Positions 45,582 to 58,020 are shown, counted from the first letter of the stretch. The stretch: 64,000 nucleotides of DNA from Gelatoporia subvermispora B (GCA_000320605.2 KB445793.1:1910524-1974523); one strand, 5' to 3'. Translations and numbers: made by a program. The notes: generated by a model not told the origin, from the sequence alone.

Positions 45582-46871
45582 CTACTTCGATTTTGACCAG
45601 CCAGTGCGCGCAATGTAGTCGCGCCCAGCTGCATCTGCGCCCTTGAGGGCACTGACGACAATCTCGGGCGTAATGACACGCTCCATGTTCCAGATCGTTT
45701 CGCCGGGCGCGCACGCGAGCTCCGCGACCTTGCGCAGGTCCTCGCTGGTGACTTTCGGGATGCCGAGGAGCTCAAAGGTGACGGGGAGGTCGACGGAGAG
45801 CATGAGCTCGATGTAGCGGTCGATCTCGGATGTTGACTCGCCATCGAGGACGAGCTGCACGATGGTGCCAAAGGCGACTGCGTGGCGGATGATCAGATTA
45901 TGACGTCATAATAGTGGGAGAGATCGGACCTTTCTCGCCGTGCATGAGGTGATGCACACCATGGATGGCTGTGAATCCGTTGTGGACCTATGAGGACATT
46001 GAGCAAGCCGAAAGTAGCCGTCGACGTGGACAGTGACGTACAGCATGAGCAGCGGCAAGGCCACCCGACTCGAAGCCAAGACCGGACAGCAGCGTGTTCG
46101 CCTCGACGACCGCCTCGAACGCCGGGGTCACCGCCTGCGCCTTGTTTGCCTCGTATGCCTGCTTGCCGTACTTGAACAGGATCTCCTCGCACTTCTGGCC
46201 GATAGCGACGGACACCTCCGTGGGGAGGGCGCCGCCAAAGTTGAGGCTGTTCCTGCACTGGCGCGCCTCGCAGTTCGTCGCGACGGCATCGCCGATGCCC
46301 GCCGCGAGGAAGCGCGGGGGCGCCTTGACGATGACACTCGTGTCGACGAGCACGAAGTTCGGGTTCTTGTCGTAGAATGAGTAGCGCTCGAACTCGCCTG
46401 TGGGTTGGTAAATGACCGAGAGCGCGGAGCACGGGGCGTCGGTCGATGCGGTCGTCGGCAGAATTGCGACCTGCACGCCGAGCAAGTCTGCGACGCCCTT
46501 GGCGGTGTCGATCGTCTTGCCTCCGCCGAGGCCGATGACGAAGTCGCAGCTATTCTCGCGTCCAATGCTAGTGAGACGGTCGATCTCCTCGCCAGAGGCT
46601 TCGCCGGCGAAAACACCACGCGTTACTTTGAAGTCGGCTTGTTGCAACGTTTCGATCAACGCCTTTCCAGCTAGGTGATCGTCAGGATGGGAGGCTGCAC
46701 TTGAGACGAACGTTACATACCAATGTCATAGACAATGTTATCGACTGCCAATAATGGGGAGCGACCCAAAGCTGACAGGTACTTGGGAGCGTTATGAAGG
46801 GCAGCAGGACCCTGAATGTACTTCGAGGGCGATTGAAAGAGCCTCTCTGTGATGCGCTGAGGGTTCGGCAT
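45582..46871 (-). CDS. Glycerol dehydrogenase (iron-containing alcohol dehydrogenase family)
   Basis: A GldA-like NAD-dependent polyol dehydrogenase, oxidising glycerol to dihydroxyacetone or working in reverse. The start MPNPQRITERLFQSPSKYIQGPAAL is in the first exon (46871 downward), and an intron separates it from the exon with IETLQQADFKV. The NAD motif FVIGLGGGKTIDTAKG, the ILPTTASTDAPCSALSV segment, and the metal ligands are present: Asp in GIGDAVATNCEARQC, and the two His in FTAIHGVHHLMHGEK. The last exon, VAFGTIVQLVLDGES to TGWSKSK, gives the C-terminal helices. Length about 375 aa, normal for the family. Three introns; all joins are in phase. Probably cytosolic. Confidence 0.9.
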
Positions 46872-48257
46872 GTTGTAAGAGGACTAGATGAGCTTGTTTA
46901 GAGGGCGAGCTATGCGAGCAGTGCTCTGCGGTATCCAACAATGGAGCGACCTTATATACGGAGTCGGGGTAGCTCCAGACTCATCCTTCGGACGACGGCA
47001 TGTCCTCATACTCTGGCTGTCAGCGATGGCCCCTAGCCTGGCCATCCTGCCCCGGCCCGGCGATGTCGAACGCTGCCGCTGGCTGTAGATGCAATTTGCT
47101 GTGCCAAGATCACGAAAAATGCGACGTGATATATCCTGCAACAAAGAAAGTGGTCTCTTGGCCCGCCCGGAGAGCAGACATAGGAGCTGCCGGAGGAGCC
47201 GTTGTGCGAGCAGGTTGAGCCCGACGCGATCCTCGCGCCGTAGCCGCAGGCGCGCATTACGCGCACGTGCACATGACCCGTTCCTGCGAGCCCTTGTGGC
47301 AGCTAGTAGCTCAGGCGGCGACACTCGGCATCATTACAACGCTCATTTGCTCAGGCAGAACTCCTCGGACTCTGTGCTCAAAATATCTACCCAGCTGCAG
47401 TTTTACAGCCCGACGACCAGGCAGGCCGAGACTGCGTCAAACATGTGCAGCGATAGCGCAAACTTCATTTTATTGTGGGAACTGCGCGTTCCAGGCCAGA
47501 TCCACGGTCGAGAGCCGTACACGATGATTCTCAGACACTGCAATGCCAGCACGAACGCTTTCAGTATCAACATCCTTGCGTTCCTAAGCCTGGACTGATG
47601 TTTCCGACCCTCAAGAGGCCCGTCTCGTCTTCTCTCGTCGACGGGTCCATCTACGGTGGAAGACTGCCTCAACTTACTTACTCTCAACAGACCACACTTT
47701 CGTCTGCCTATTATAGGAGACTAGCCCGAGTACTCGTCATCGTAACTTGATCCACTGAAAACTTCCGACCCATATCGCTTCGCAACCTTCCGAGAAGTTG
47801 GGTTGCATACTGATGCGTTCGACTCTTGTCCTTAGTCTGGCAAGTCTTACTCCACCAACGGGCATAATGTAGCGTGGGCCCTGAGTTGAAGAGGCGATGT
47901 ATGTAGTTTGAACCTTGCAGCGCCGGATGCTTACTTGACGAAGCTATATTCCAGCGACGGTTATCATAATAAATAAATCATTTTGCCAAGCCACGGTGGC
48001 GCAGCGTCGCGCCAGGAGAGCTTGTCATGGTACGAAAATCAGCACCAGAAGTATGACTATAGCTCCTCGCACGCCACCGAACGGTTCTTCCGCCTCGCAC
48101 GCCAATGAACGATTCTTATGTCCCTTGCAGGCTTATAAAAGGGATACTCAATGCTCGAACTCGGGGAATAATTCGTGAACGGATCCCCGCACTCTTGGAA
48201 ATTGTCATAAGGTATAGTAGAGTCAGCCGGTTGCCAGATAACGCTACCGCCTCAAAT
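46872..48257. other. Intergenic region, nothing recognised
   Basis: About 1.4 kb upstream of the glycerol dehydrogenase. Overlapping frames of up to 169 codons occur on both strands but none resembles a known protein. A TATA box at 48133 belongs to the next gene. Confidence 0.4.
48133..48140 (+). promoter_or_regulatory. TATA box that sets the start of the gene at 48258
   Basis: TTATAAAAGG about 120 bp upstream of the ATG at 48258. It lies inside the longer frame that opens at 48105, so that upstream ATG is probably not transcribed in the mRNA. Confidence 0.45.
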
Positions 48258-48794
48258 ATGTTTGTTACCACTGTCAAGTACTTACGAGAGAGCATCGCCG
48301 CCCCCATAATCCCTGCACGCCGCTCATCATGGGATACAAGCGCAGGTAGTATGCTCCCCACCTCTTTGATCCCTGAGCAAGCCACTCACTCGGTTCATCC
48401 TCACTCCAGTAGGAACGCAAAATCAGGACGCAAGCTAGTCAATGACGAAGTTCAATTCGAACTAATCTGGACCTCAAGACTCGCGCTAGCGTGCCGTGAT
48501 GCTTATGTTCGCGAAAGAGCTGCAGGGAATCGAGAGCGAGCCTGGGAGGCCCTCCAAGCGTTCGAACTCTATATACGCCATACTGTAAGCTTAGACTGCT
48601 CTGCGGACCAAGGGGAGATACTCCAATGCCTGGACGACTATGTGAGAACGGAGCAGGCCGACCTAGGATACTACCCATTCACTCAGGGCTTCCGGAACAT
48701 GATGGTTGTACCTGCTGTGCTCTTGTGGGGCCTGATCGTCTATGGGGCCTACAAGATGCTCCAAGATGCCATCGTGGTGGTGATAGAAATGTAA
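48258..48794 (+). CDS. Small protein with C-terminal membrane segment, unknown
   Basis: A single-exon frame. I prefer the ATG at 48258 (MFVTTVKYLRES) because a TATA box sits at 48133, giving 178 aa. The middle is charged and helical (ELIWTSRLALACRDAYVRER, then RERAWEALQAFELYIRHTV), and the C-terminus has a hydrophobic stretch (MMVVPAVLLWGLIVYGAYKML) followed by a few residues. This is the layout of a tail-anchored membrane protein. I do not recognise the family. Confidence 0.5.
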   Translation: MFVTTVKYLRESIAAPIIPARRSSWDTSAGSMLPTSLIPEQATHSVHPHSSRNAKSGRKLVNDEVQFELIWTSRLALACRDAYVRERAAGNRERAWEALQAFELYIRHTVSLDCSADQGEILQCLDDYVRTEQADLGYYPFTQGFRNMMVVPAVLLWGLIVYGAYKMLQDAIVVVIEM

Positions 48795-49049
48795 TAGGCT
48801 CTGAGGATATCTCAGACGCGGAGCAGTATGATCTCAAAGCTGATACTCCTCGCCTCGGTGTCGTACTTACGAATGCATAGTTCTTATTCTCCACGCACCA
48901 GCTTGTAGACATCTCTCTTGAACTTCGAACGATCGATGAGTAGATTCGTTAATCATCGACATTTTCGTCCGATAGCGTATGCGTCATGGAAGCTGAGGAA
49001 TTACCTTCGCTCCTACCATGCGAGACATTGGAGGATCCGATGACAACGA

Positions 49050-50227
49050 CTATGCAAGATTGAATATATTCGGAAGGTTATCCCAGACGCGAGACTTCTC
49101 CTTTCGTATGCGACACCAGACCTCTTTTTGACAGAGAGAGCATAACTCCAGGTACTCCCCATCGTCCACCCGCCGTCCGTATTGGAAAGTGCTAGCACAT
49201 CGCTTCAAAAGACCCAGCACGTCGTAGCTGTTCTGTGCGAAGATTGTATCCGCAAGCCAGTCCTTGAACTTCTCGCATTCCTCCCGTCTACACGCTCCTG
49301 TCTCAAGAGAAGGTGCTCGTGGTGGCGCCAAAACCACATCGACCAGCTTCTCGCACTCGGTTTTGAGCTTCTTCCTGCCCTCGATCAGACGTTCCTGGTC
49401 TTCTGGACGTATATCGCATACCCATCCCAAGTCCAGCTCCCTTGACCATGTCACAAACTGCCCCGTAGGTGTGCGCGCGATGCTGTAGAAAATGCCAGGG
49501 AGGGCTTCCGCGCAGTACAGTCTCGCGAGATTGAGCGCGTGGCTTGGGGTCGGCAGCCGTTTGGAGATACACGAGCGGCAGTCTTCGCTGCAACGCCCGA
49601 GGCTAGAGTGGTGGAAGCTCTCCGCATCGAGCGCCGCGTCCCACTTCTCCCAGGCGTCCACCGTGGTCGGCCATCCCCGGATGATTCGAAGGATTGGCTC
49701 CATCAGCGCGTTGCACTCGTATTTGCTTGCAATTCGAAGAATAGCTTCTGCGGCTGGAGATAATCCGCGTTTCTCCAGGTGCTCACACAGCTCCCTGCGA
49801 GCGGACATCGGCGCATCAATGAGGCGTTCTCAAAAAGGCGCTCCGGTCAAGCGCAAACTCACCCTGGGCGATAGCACGCATGCAGGAATGCAGCAAGGTC
49901 CTCCCCATCGTCAGACAGTGGCGCGTGCGGCACCCCGTCGTAAACGACAGCGCTCGCCGTCCGGCGCGACGTCCGTCTCCCAACTACCGTAAGCATTTTT
50001 CTCAAGACGGCAGAGTGCTTGTACAGGACGGCGCGATGCACCCTGAAATATTGCGATCTTCTTTCGTCGCTTCCGTCCGCGAGCTTCCGGCGCGCTGGCG
50101 CTGAGAGGACGATATCGCCTTCGGCGATGTAGAGGGTCGGATGGCGTTCGCACAACGCAGCTTCTTCCGCATTTTCTTGATGTGGGTAACTAGGGCTGTT
50201 CTTCTCTTGAACATTCGGTGCGGACAT
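49050..50227 (-). CDS. BTB/POZ-domain protein
   Basis: Two exons (49863-50227 and 49050-49794) with a 68-nt intron (GTGAGT donor, CGCAG acceptor) give 369 aa. The N-terminal half is a fungal-type BTB domain: HPTLYIAEGDIVLSA, YFRVHRAVLYKHSAVLRKML, YDGVPHAPLSDDGEDLAAFLHACY. It continues after the intron with helical repeats (AAEAILRIASKYECNALMEPI and GWPTTVDAWEKWDA). The C-terminal part has Cys-rich segments (CSEDCRSC and LCSLCQKEVWCRIR). BTB proteins of this type are highly multiplied in agaricomycetes and usually act in protein-protein contacts, sometimes as Cullin-3 adaptors; the partner here is unknown. Confidence 0.85.
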
Positions 50228-51175
50228 GACTTCCAGGGCTGCCAGGAAGGGAATGCGGTCACTGTAGCTGAATAGCTGCAAGTGTGGCCGAAGGTCAGAC
50301 GGCGACTCCAAGTTTCTGGCAGATCGTATACATGAGATCTTACATAAATATTAAACCCTAGATTTCTGCTGAGTATATCATGCACTCTGTGCTTGATTGT
50401 ACGTTATGTGGATGTCACAAACGCAAAGGATGAGTGCGATGTGGCTCACCTCGGCAGCCACAGTTGTCCTCGGCGGATCGAGCGGCCCGAGCACAGCAGT
50501 AGACGCTCATTATCCCGCGAATTCTCAGTCGAGCCGAGGTTTTTTCACAGCTGACGGTCTCTTCCAATTCAGCGTGTGCATTGGTAAAAGACGAGGATTG
50601 AGCTAAATGACAAAGGCTTCTCAGATCGGAGCGGTTGGATGGGAATTTAATCCATTGAGGGACGATGCGCGCGGAAAGCAAGCGGAAATTCTGGCATCCC
50701 TACCGATTTCTCCACACTGCGATCTGTTAGGAAGCCGGAAGGGCGCATCGGACCATTTACGATGCTGATCCTGGGCGTACAGTAGCCCCGTGGCATAACG
50801 TCAGTGTCGCAGCACTGCAACGTCGCATCAGAACAGCAGAAGAATCAGACTGGCGCGGAGATAACAGCCGAGGTATCAGAAGCCTGTTGCTAGTCGTATC
50901 TGCAACATGACAGCGGATCTGCAAAAGAGGTACAGCTAGGGATACAACTGTTCAGAGTCAGGAACGTCACAGTCTATCATTGTTGGCTCCATACGAATCA
51001 AAGGTCACGATAAAAGCGTAAAAGTCGGACGCCCTGCGCTCGAAGGAGCGCTAGGCTTCCGGGATGAAGGGGGAAAAGGGCTACGACCTATGTGACTATG
51101 AAGGCGAAAGAATTGAAGGTGAAAGTGACCAAACTACAGTTATTCAAGTGCGTTCTCAACGGTTACATTTGGGGG
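50228..51175. other. Intergenic region, nothing recognised
   Basis: About 0.95 kb between two genes on the minus strand. It holds the promoter of the BTB gene and the 3' region of the membrane-protein gene. No family-like frame. Confidence 0.4.
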
Positions 51176-53188
51176 CTACACCGGGCTTTCTCTCCTCGGT
51201 CCAGGAGGGCGCAGTAAGTGGAAGGTATTCAATGTTCCGTTGCTGGGTCGTGGGGAACTCGATGGGAACTCAGAGGATATTGAGATGCGCGCATCGTGTG
51301 TTTCAACGGGATCGGGCTCTCCGTCTTGCGAGGGTCGTGGAAGTGGCGTGAGAGGTGAATGTGGTATCCCTGCTTGCGGAGGCTGGCGGTAGGTGACGAC
51401 GCTGAGGGTGCTTTTACTTGCATTAGCGCTTGGTTGGACGATGGAAGGTGTCACGGGGAGACGATTTGATGTAGGTGACCGTCTGGATGCTGGCTGCGGT
51501 GACGTGAGCGAGAGTGAGGTTGCCTCCACGACACGCGACGACTGAAGGGGCTCGCTGCCTGCAAAGTACGCACTATTGCGCCGTACCTCGGAGTTGATCA
51601 CGGCAGGAGGCGGCCGCGGTAGTGTGTCTACGTCCAGGTTGCCAGGGACAGTGAACATTGTCGCCATCTCCAGCATCTGCTCAATGTCGCCGAACGAGAC
51701 GGACGATCCCGACATGTACGACCGCGGTAGGGACGCTCCCAGCCCGAGCACGTGGTTGATCGCCGAAGACGTGATTGAGGAGGTTGATCCATACGAGCTC
51801 GGACGCGTCCGCGCAGGACTCGGGGCGGGCATCTCGGTGGTGATAACTGGTATACGCGCAGGTTCGGACCTATACGGACTCGGCGCGCCATCGGGCGAGT
51901 AGGGACTAGGTGCAGGGAACGTGCCGGTTGGGAAGGGCGATACGAGCGGGACGGGGATGTCGACAACCGACAAAATAGAGCTACTGCGTGCATCGAGCTT
52001 CCTATTGACTTGTACCGTCGGCGAGACCGCCGCGAAGGCCTGAGGCGTGATAGGCGAGACGGCCCAGGCCGCAGTTGTGTACGGCGGGTCGCGCGCGAAG
52101 GGGGACCCGAACGAGAGGATACTGGCAGCGTGCGAGGGCCGCCGGGGCGCAGTCGTCTGGCCGACGTCGCGCTGGGAACGGGCGGGCTTCTCGAGCGCAT
52201 AGCGTGATGCGAGTGCGCTAGGGTTGGCCGCGCGTAAGCGACCCCCGCGCCTTCTCTGCGCACGCTTGCGCACGCAGAAATACCAGAGCGCGAGCGCAGC
52301 CACAATGCATATGAATACGAGACTTGAGACGACGGCGATGAGGATAATTGTGGTTCTGCCATCACGGAACGTCCTATTATGAATGGCGCGATGCATTGAA
52401 TATGAACGGACTCACTTGGAAAGGCCGCTGGAGGAAGAACTACCCGCAGTCCGAGATTTGGTAACACTCCCAGAAGGGGAGAACGCCGGGATGCATCCGT
52501 TGCTGCTGGACGAGTCTCCTCCCACAGACAACAGCGGCGTATCAGCGGCGTAACCCTGGTCGTCGTTCAGCATAAGGACAACCTCGGTGTCTCGCATAGC
52601 GTCCATGACGTATGTCACGGTTCCGGTGGTAGGGTCGGACGCGCTCTGGTTCACGAAAAAAGACGGGCCCAGCGGCGTGAAGCCTCTCACCATGCTGGGA
52701 GGGGCAACAGTAGTTGGGTCGAACGTGACGTTGAATACCTGGCATTGCGAGAGTGCGCCTTCCAGCGCGTACCGACTGGGAGGGGGCGGACTTGCCGGGA
52801 GACAAGAGGTATCGTCCGAGGGATCTATCCTGATCACGTCCGACACCGTCGCTGTGCCCACGCCCTGCGCATCGTCGAGAGACGCGACGAACTGAGTTCC
52901 TGCGGGAAGAGGGAGGAAAGTGATCGCTTCGCCTGTCTGGGTGGTCTGGTTCCAGGCCGAGGGGGGTAGGATGACAGAAACTGGAGTCAAGTTGAAAGGG
53001 ACTACGGTCAACGTGAGTGGAAGAGCCGCGGGGGCCTTGCCTCCCGAGAACTGGATAGAAAAGTTGCCGCACTGCTGCACAGGCGAAAAGTAAATGGAGT
53101 GAAAATGGGCGACCGCTGCCTGCGGTGTCACACCCAGGACAATGAAGGCGACATGGGCGAAGAAGAAAGAAAGGGTAAAGGAGAGCAT
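51176..53188 (-). CDS. Secreted-N-terminus, single-pass membrane protein with long cytoplasmic tail
   Basis: Two exons (52416-53188 and 51176-52373) and a 42-nt intron encode 656 aa. A signal peptide (MLSFTLSFFFAHVAFIVLG) leads to an ectodomain of about 230 residues in two similar halves. Each half begins with a cysteine strand (QQCGNFSIQF and LSQCQVFNVTF), and the pattern resembles extracellular beta-sandwich modules. After a Ser-rich linker comes one membrane helix (IILIAVVSSLVFICIVAALALWYFC), a basic stop-transfer (VRKRAQRRRGGR), and a tail of about 370 residues rich in Ser/Pro. The architecture resembles agaricomycete plasma-membrane proteins of unknown role and, loosely, cell-wall stress sensors. 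Confidence 0.75.
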
Positions 53189-53902
53189 GGCGAAGCCGTC
53201 AAAAGGAGTGGATGCGGCTTCGTCTTACCCGCTAGTTGAGAGCAAGACGAGCTGGGGAGCAGACATCCAGGAGGCCCGCGTGCGCAGGAGATGGTGGAGA
53301 ACAGGCTCGGCCGGTGAACCATTTTAAAGATTGACCCAGGATTTTCGCGTAAGCGATGGAAGCAGCAGGATGTGTCATTTAGGTTTGAGTGCCTGTTGAT
53401 TGCGAGTTGCGACAGTCCTGAGAGGGGATGTGGCCCGCGAGCACTTGGCCCTCCAGCGGCCGACGTCCGTGGTTAGGCTCGTCGCCCGGTCCTGGCCATG
53501 GTCATAGTCCATTTCGCCGTCCGTTGCGTTGAATGTCGCCAATACACACTCGAAGACTCTGGGTTGGGATGGTCACGAAATGAGGAACACCGATAAGACC
53601 AAGGCGCCGAGCAACCATCGGACCCGTCTCCATGGTGAGCCTTCTTCCAGCCAATGAAGATCCCCCTGTGGCCACCACCCCCTCTGTTCCGCGCCCCGTC
53701 GCGTGCATTCAATTCCCTCCGCGCAACAACTTTCTACGCCTGTCAATCACCCGAGAGAACTGCGTAGCCAAAATCTCTAATGAAATGGAAGCTTCTCTGG
53801 CATCATACGCACATCACGAGTTACAATCCGGTGCACTACTCTACAACGAAATACACACAATGTCCCAGCAGCGTTCGCTGCGGCTCCGCAAATCCCTCGC
53901 AA
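53189..53902. other. Intergenic region, nothing recognised
   Basis: About 0.7 kb upstream of the membrane protein and at the 3' side of the dehydrogenase gene. No supported gene. Confidence 0.4.
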
Positions 53903-55787
53903 TTATCTCCCTTCCAGGAACTCCTTCCCTTCGCCCTTGTACTTCCGCAATTCGGTCCGCCAAGGCTCATAGACGTCTCCATACTTTTTTAACAGCCGTT
54001 TCAGGTCTTCCTTTTGTTCCTTCTGAGTCGAAAAGTCAGCTCCATATCACGTGCAGCCGAAAAGGTATGTCGGATACTCACGACATTCCACGGCATCTCG
54101 CCACCATATACGTCGTTGAACATTTCCTCTACGGGCGGCCTGGGCAGTCCCTCTGCACGTCTCATGGCCTTCATAACCTCGTCCCTCACTTGGGCCTTGT
54201 AAACATCCTCTTTCTCCGCTGACCACCAGCCGCGCGCCTCCAAAAACATCCGGAAGCGGGCGAGCGGGTTATCGAGACGTTTCCGGTTCTCGACTTCCTG
54301 TCGGGGGCGATATGCAAACGAGTCATCCGATGTCGAGTGGTGTCCAACGCTGACAACACGTCAGCCAATGACTTCGGCAAGACAAGCATACACACCGATA
54401 TGTCATGGCCTCGACTAGAACCGCCCGCCCCTCTTCGATACAGCGTCTGCGCGCCTCTCGTACGGCGTTATATACTGCTAGAACGTCGTTTCCATCGACC
54501 CGGATGGTATGCACGCCGTAGCCGGGGCCACGCGACGCTATTCCATCTCCATGATACTGCTCCGACGCGGGTGTCGAGATAGCGAATCCATTGTTGCGAC
54601 ATATGAATAATGTCGGGGATGGAATGGTCGATGCTGTATATAGGACGAGCTGCCTGTCAGCCAAGGACGACTGCCAGAGAAACATTGCAGACCTAGTAAC
54701 ATGCCAGCGTGGAAGTCTCCTTCCGACGCAGCCCCCTCCCCAAAATAGACGACGGCGCAGTTTTTGCCTCGCCTTAATGGGTCACGTTTGAGAGCATATC
54801 CGACGCCAGCAGCTTGAGGAATCTGAGTAGCCAATGGCGACGAGATCGTGTGGAAGTGTAGTTCGCGGGAGCCGAAATGCTAAGTGGTCGTGATGTCAAG
54901 AATAGCATCCGAGGAACTATTTCGACACGTACCACTGGCATCTGCTTGCCTTTCGTTGCTGCGTCTTCGTGTGTCCCAAAGCATTGATTCATTACAGAAT
55001 CGTAGCTGAATCCACGCCATAGCAAGACGCCCATCTCGCGATATTGGCCTGAAGGACGCTCCAGAAATCACAGAATCGCGAAGCAGCAATAATTGCTCAC
55101 CCAACACTCTACCAACACATGTATCAGAGTCCCTTCGTTCACATGTTTTTAAATGACTTACTCGTCATCTGACGCGAGCGCCGCAGCAGACCCGACAATG
55201 GTGGCTTCTTCACCGTACTGAGCAGGAATGAGTTATCATGTTCTCTGCAAGGCACAAAAGAAGCTCACACAGGTCATCTGGATGGTTTTATCAGCGCCTC
55301 CATGATATAGTCCATCAAGAAAAGCTTACATAGAATGCAATCTTGCCCTGACGCTGAACATTATATAAGAGGTTGTCGATGATCGGCAGTCTCGTCATAT
55401 TCTCATACCTACATCAAATGGATCATAAGCCATAAGGCACTCGGATGTTGTGTGTTCCTTACATTCTCCTCGCCAGTGCTTCGTCCAACTTGAACACACC
55501 CCGTTAGTCCACAGGCCCGATCTACGCTCGAGATTTCATACCTCGGGTAGCTGTGCACCGTCTAGCGGATTACCAACTCCATCGAGAACTCTGTACGTCG
55601 GGATTCCTTTCCCACCACCCACTACCGAGTTGAAGAACTCCAAATGCGGTGTAATGGGCGACTGCGTCGTTGGAAGATGACCGTGCTGGTCAGCAGAGAA
55701 CCGTGAGACTGTGCTACTGAGAAAACGTCGGTCCGCGAACACTCTGCGGGTCCTAGGAATCGATGTGCGCACTGCTCCGAACATCAT
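53903..55787 (-). CDS. 2-oxoisovalerate dehydrogenase E1 subunit alpha, mitochondrial
   Basis: The alpha subunit of the branched-chain 2-oxo acid dehydrogenase, which decarboxylates the 2-oxo acids from Val, Leu and Ile with thiamine diphosphate. An Arg-rich presequence ([18 protein letters not shown]) targets mitochondria. Recognisable blocks in order: [20 protein letters not shown], the [17 protein letters not shown] region, [45 protein letters not shown] (ThDP motif), [14 protein letters not shown], and [18 protein letters not shown]. The last block contains the serines that are phosphorylated in the mammalian enzyme. The C-terminus ends [12 protein letters not shown]. About eight or nine introns. 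Two ATGs at 55787 and 55784 start it; the difference is one residue. It is divergent from the mRNA triphosphatase gene, 229 bp apart. Confidence 0.92.
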
Positions 55788-56016
55788 GGAAGACGTGAAG
55801 TTTGGTATTTGCGGAAGCGAGTGACATTGATGTTACCGCTCTCAATGGAGCGCGCCCGGACGGGACTTGCGGGGTTCAAGCGCACGTCGACGCGCAGCCA
55901 CGCGCGGGGCAGTCACGCGCCTGCCGCGCTCGTCTCCTCGTGACAACCACCTCCTCGCCACACCCGCCCCCGCCGTCCCGCCCCTGCCCCCGCTCTCGCT
56001 GACCGCCGACAACGCT

Positions 56017-57406
56017 ATGGACAGCCGTGAACCGCACATGGATCAGCCACCTCCTGCCAAACGCGCCCGCCGTTCGCCCTCCCCTCCACTCGGCGCCACT
56101 AACAACAGCAATGGGCACGCGCCACATACGCCCGCGCTCCCGCCTCTTTCGCTCTCGATTCTTGGCGTGGAGCCACTCGATGAGTTCATTCGCGAGGTCG
56201 CAGATTTTGTGCACCATATGATCATGACGCGGCCTGAAGGGCCAGGCACGGTAGAAGTGGAGGCGAAGGTCGGTGTGTTGAGGGATAAGGCGAGCGGACA
56301 AAGACTGCAGTTGCCGGTCCTAGTAGAGACGGGTGTGTTTTCAAACCATTCCTTCACTGTCCTGGGCGCGTTCGAGGTGCACCTGATCCGAAACGGCCTT
56401 GCGCAAATCCTTTGACCCTATCGTGTGCCTGAATTTGGCAGACTCATGCGTTTCTCCTTGCAGTTCTCGCACCGAATACCGTTGACTGTCGGTTCGAGTC
56501 CAACATGACCACAGTAAGGCACATCTGCTCCCTTCGTGATGTTCGCTTGTATTTATATGTCCCTTGAAAAGATGCAACATAAGCACTACAATCAATTACT
56601 CAATAATCTCAAGACCGCCTCCCCCTCTGGCTCTTCTCCACTCGCATACGAGCACGTACGACTTATTGATTCCTTCTACCCGTCGGAACACCGCGAACGA
56701 ATACGTGTCACACGAAATGAAAAGACTGGCGCTGTGCAGGAGTGCGTACGGAAGGTCCGCCTGGGCGACCTCAACATCTACTCCCCAAAGCGTGCTGCGG
56801 ACTGGCGAATTAGTGTCAATCTGGAAATTCCCGGTGCGTGTGTACTTGCGCTGTGCTGCTTATCTCCCTCGCACCATTTTCAAGCAATCTCTGCTGCTGC
56901 CTCATGCTAGCATTGATCGCTCATGCAGAACCTCTTCCCACCCAGTCCCACCACCTCTAGGCACCTCGACACATACGCGCCGAAAAGACCGCATGAAGTA
57001 CTCACACGAGGAGTTCGTCATCGACCTCACGCAAGTGACCGCTTCATCCGGCGCAGGATCCAAGGTCCGTCTCTTTCCCCCCGTCTACGTCTTCTCGATC
57101 GCTAACTCGGACATGTGATTGTGCCTCTACCGTGAATGCCCTCACTCCACTGTCCGTGATTCTGATAATCATCGCATGTGAACGCGTCTGGCTGTACGAC
57201 TCGCCATGGATCCGATTCCGCAGTCGGAAGTTCTGCACGAGCTGGAACTAGAACTTGCCCGTCCAGAGTATCTCCTCGCAACTGCCGCTCGGCGGGGCGA
57301 CCCGTCGGTATCGGAACACGAGCGTGGTGCATTCGATGAGCTTATCCGAGCGTTTGTGAACAATGCACGGATATTGGTCCGCAACGCACATGATGGGTGG
57401 CAGTAA
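56017..57406 (+). CDS. mRNA 5'-triphosphatase (Cet1-type capping enzyme)
   Basis: Removes the gamma phosphate of nascent mRNA as the first step of capping. It is the metal-dependent tunnel-fold family of fungi, unlike the animal cysteine phosphatase type. The N-terminus is basic and Pro-rich (KRARRSPSPPLG), then EPLDEFIREVADFVHHMI and the first ExE metal motif in VEVEAKVGVLRD. Later exons give YNQLLNNLKT, RIRVTRNEKTGAVQECVRKVRLGDL, the second acidic motif in WRISVNLEIP, a basic RRKDRMKYSHEEFVIDLT, and a helical end HELELELARPEYLLATAA to HDGWQ. About five exons. I chose the ATG at 56017 because it opens the frame with the conserved domain and lies in a short divergent spacer. Confidence 0.88.
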
Positions 57407-57639
57407 TGTACACTGTCTGTTAAGTGTCGCCTCACAGCGCTTGAGGCCAGAAAATGAGCCAGCAGCAGGAGCGGGAACCGCACGATACGAGTTAAATAGC
57501 CTCAGAGCGACGGGATGTGTGCGCGCAATGGCGAAAATGTTGTATTACTAGTCCGCTAGATACAAGTCCTATCTAAAATACTGTTTCCTGTTCCGATTTG
57601 GCCCCAACGGCAAGACGCCCGACATAAGGAACCAACACC
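57407..57639. other. 3' region of the capping gene
   Basis: Short spacer between the capping gene and the tandem repeat; nothing recognised. Confidence 0.3.
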
Positions 57640-57781
57640 ACGAGCATGGTCAGTCGATACGGCGGCGTCTCGGAGTACCTCATGCTCCTGGATCACCATA
57701 AAGACTCATCTGGTATAGCGCCTGTATCCGCCACAACCGACTCGCGATCTGAGACGCTCAAACAGTCACAGGACACCACGA
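57640..57781 (+). repeat. 142-bp direct repeat, first copy
   Basis: Identical to 57879-58020 with a 239-bp period. The intervening 97 bp is not repeated after the second copy, so this is one full 239-bp unit plus a partial one. The repeat holds a short open frame (MVSRYGGVSEYLMLLDHHKD) but no family match. Confidence 0.9.
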
Positions 57782-57878
57782 TTAGACTGATCTGATCTGC
57801 TCACATAATGCGCCTAAATCGACGCAAGATGACCCATCCAGCTGGCTTACATAATCAAACTAAATCGGCGCGAAATAT

Positions 57879-58020
57879 ACGAGCATGGTCAGTCGATACG
57901 GCGGCGTCTCGGAGTACCTCATGCTCCTGGATCACCATAAAGACTCATCTGGTATAGCGCCTGTATCCGCCACAACCGACTCGCGATCTGAGACGCTCAA
58001 ACAGTCACAGGACACCACGA
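57879..58020 (+). repeat. 142-bp direct repeat, second copy
   Basis: Base-for-base copy of 57640-57781, pointing to a recent local duplication. Confidence 0.9.

Noticed and set aside
56485..56505. GGTTCGAGTCC, a tRNA B-box-like word
   Set aside because: It lies inside a coding exon of the mRNA triphosphatase and has no matching A box or acceptor stem.
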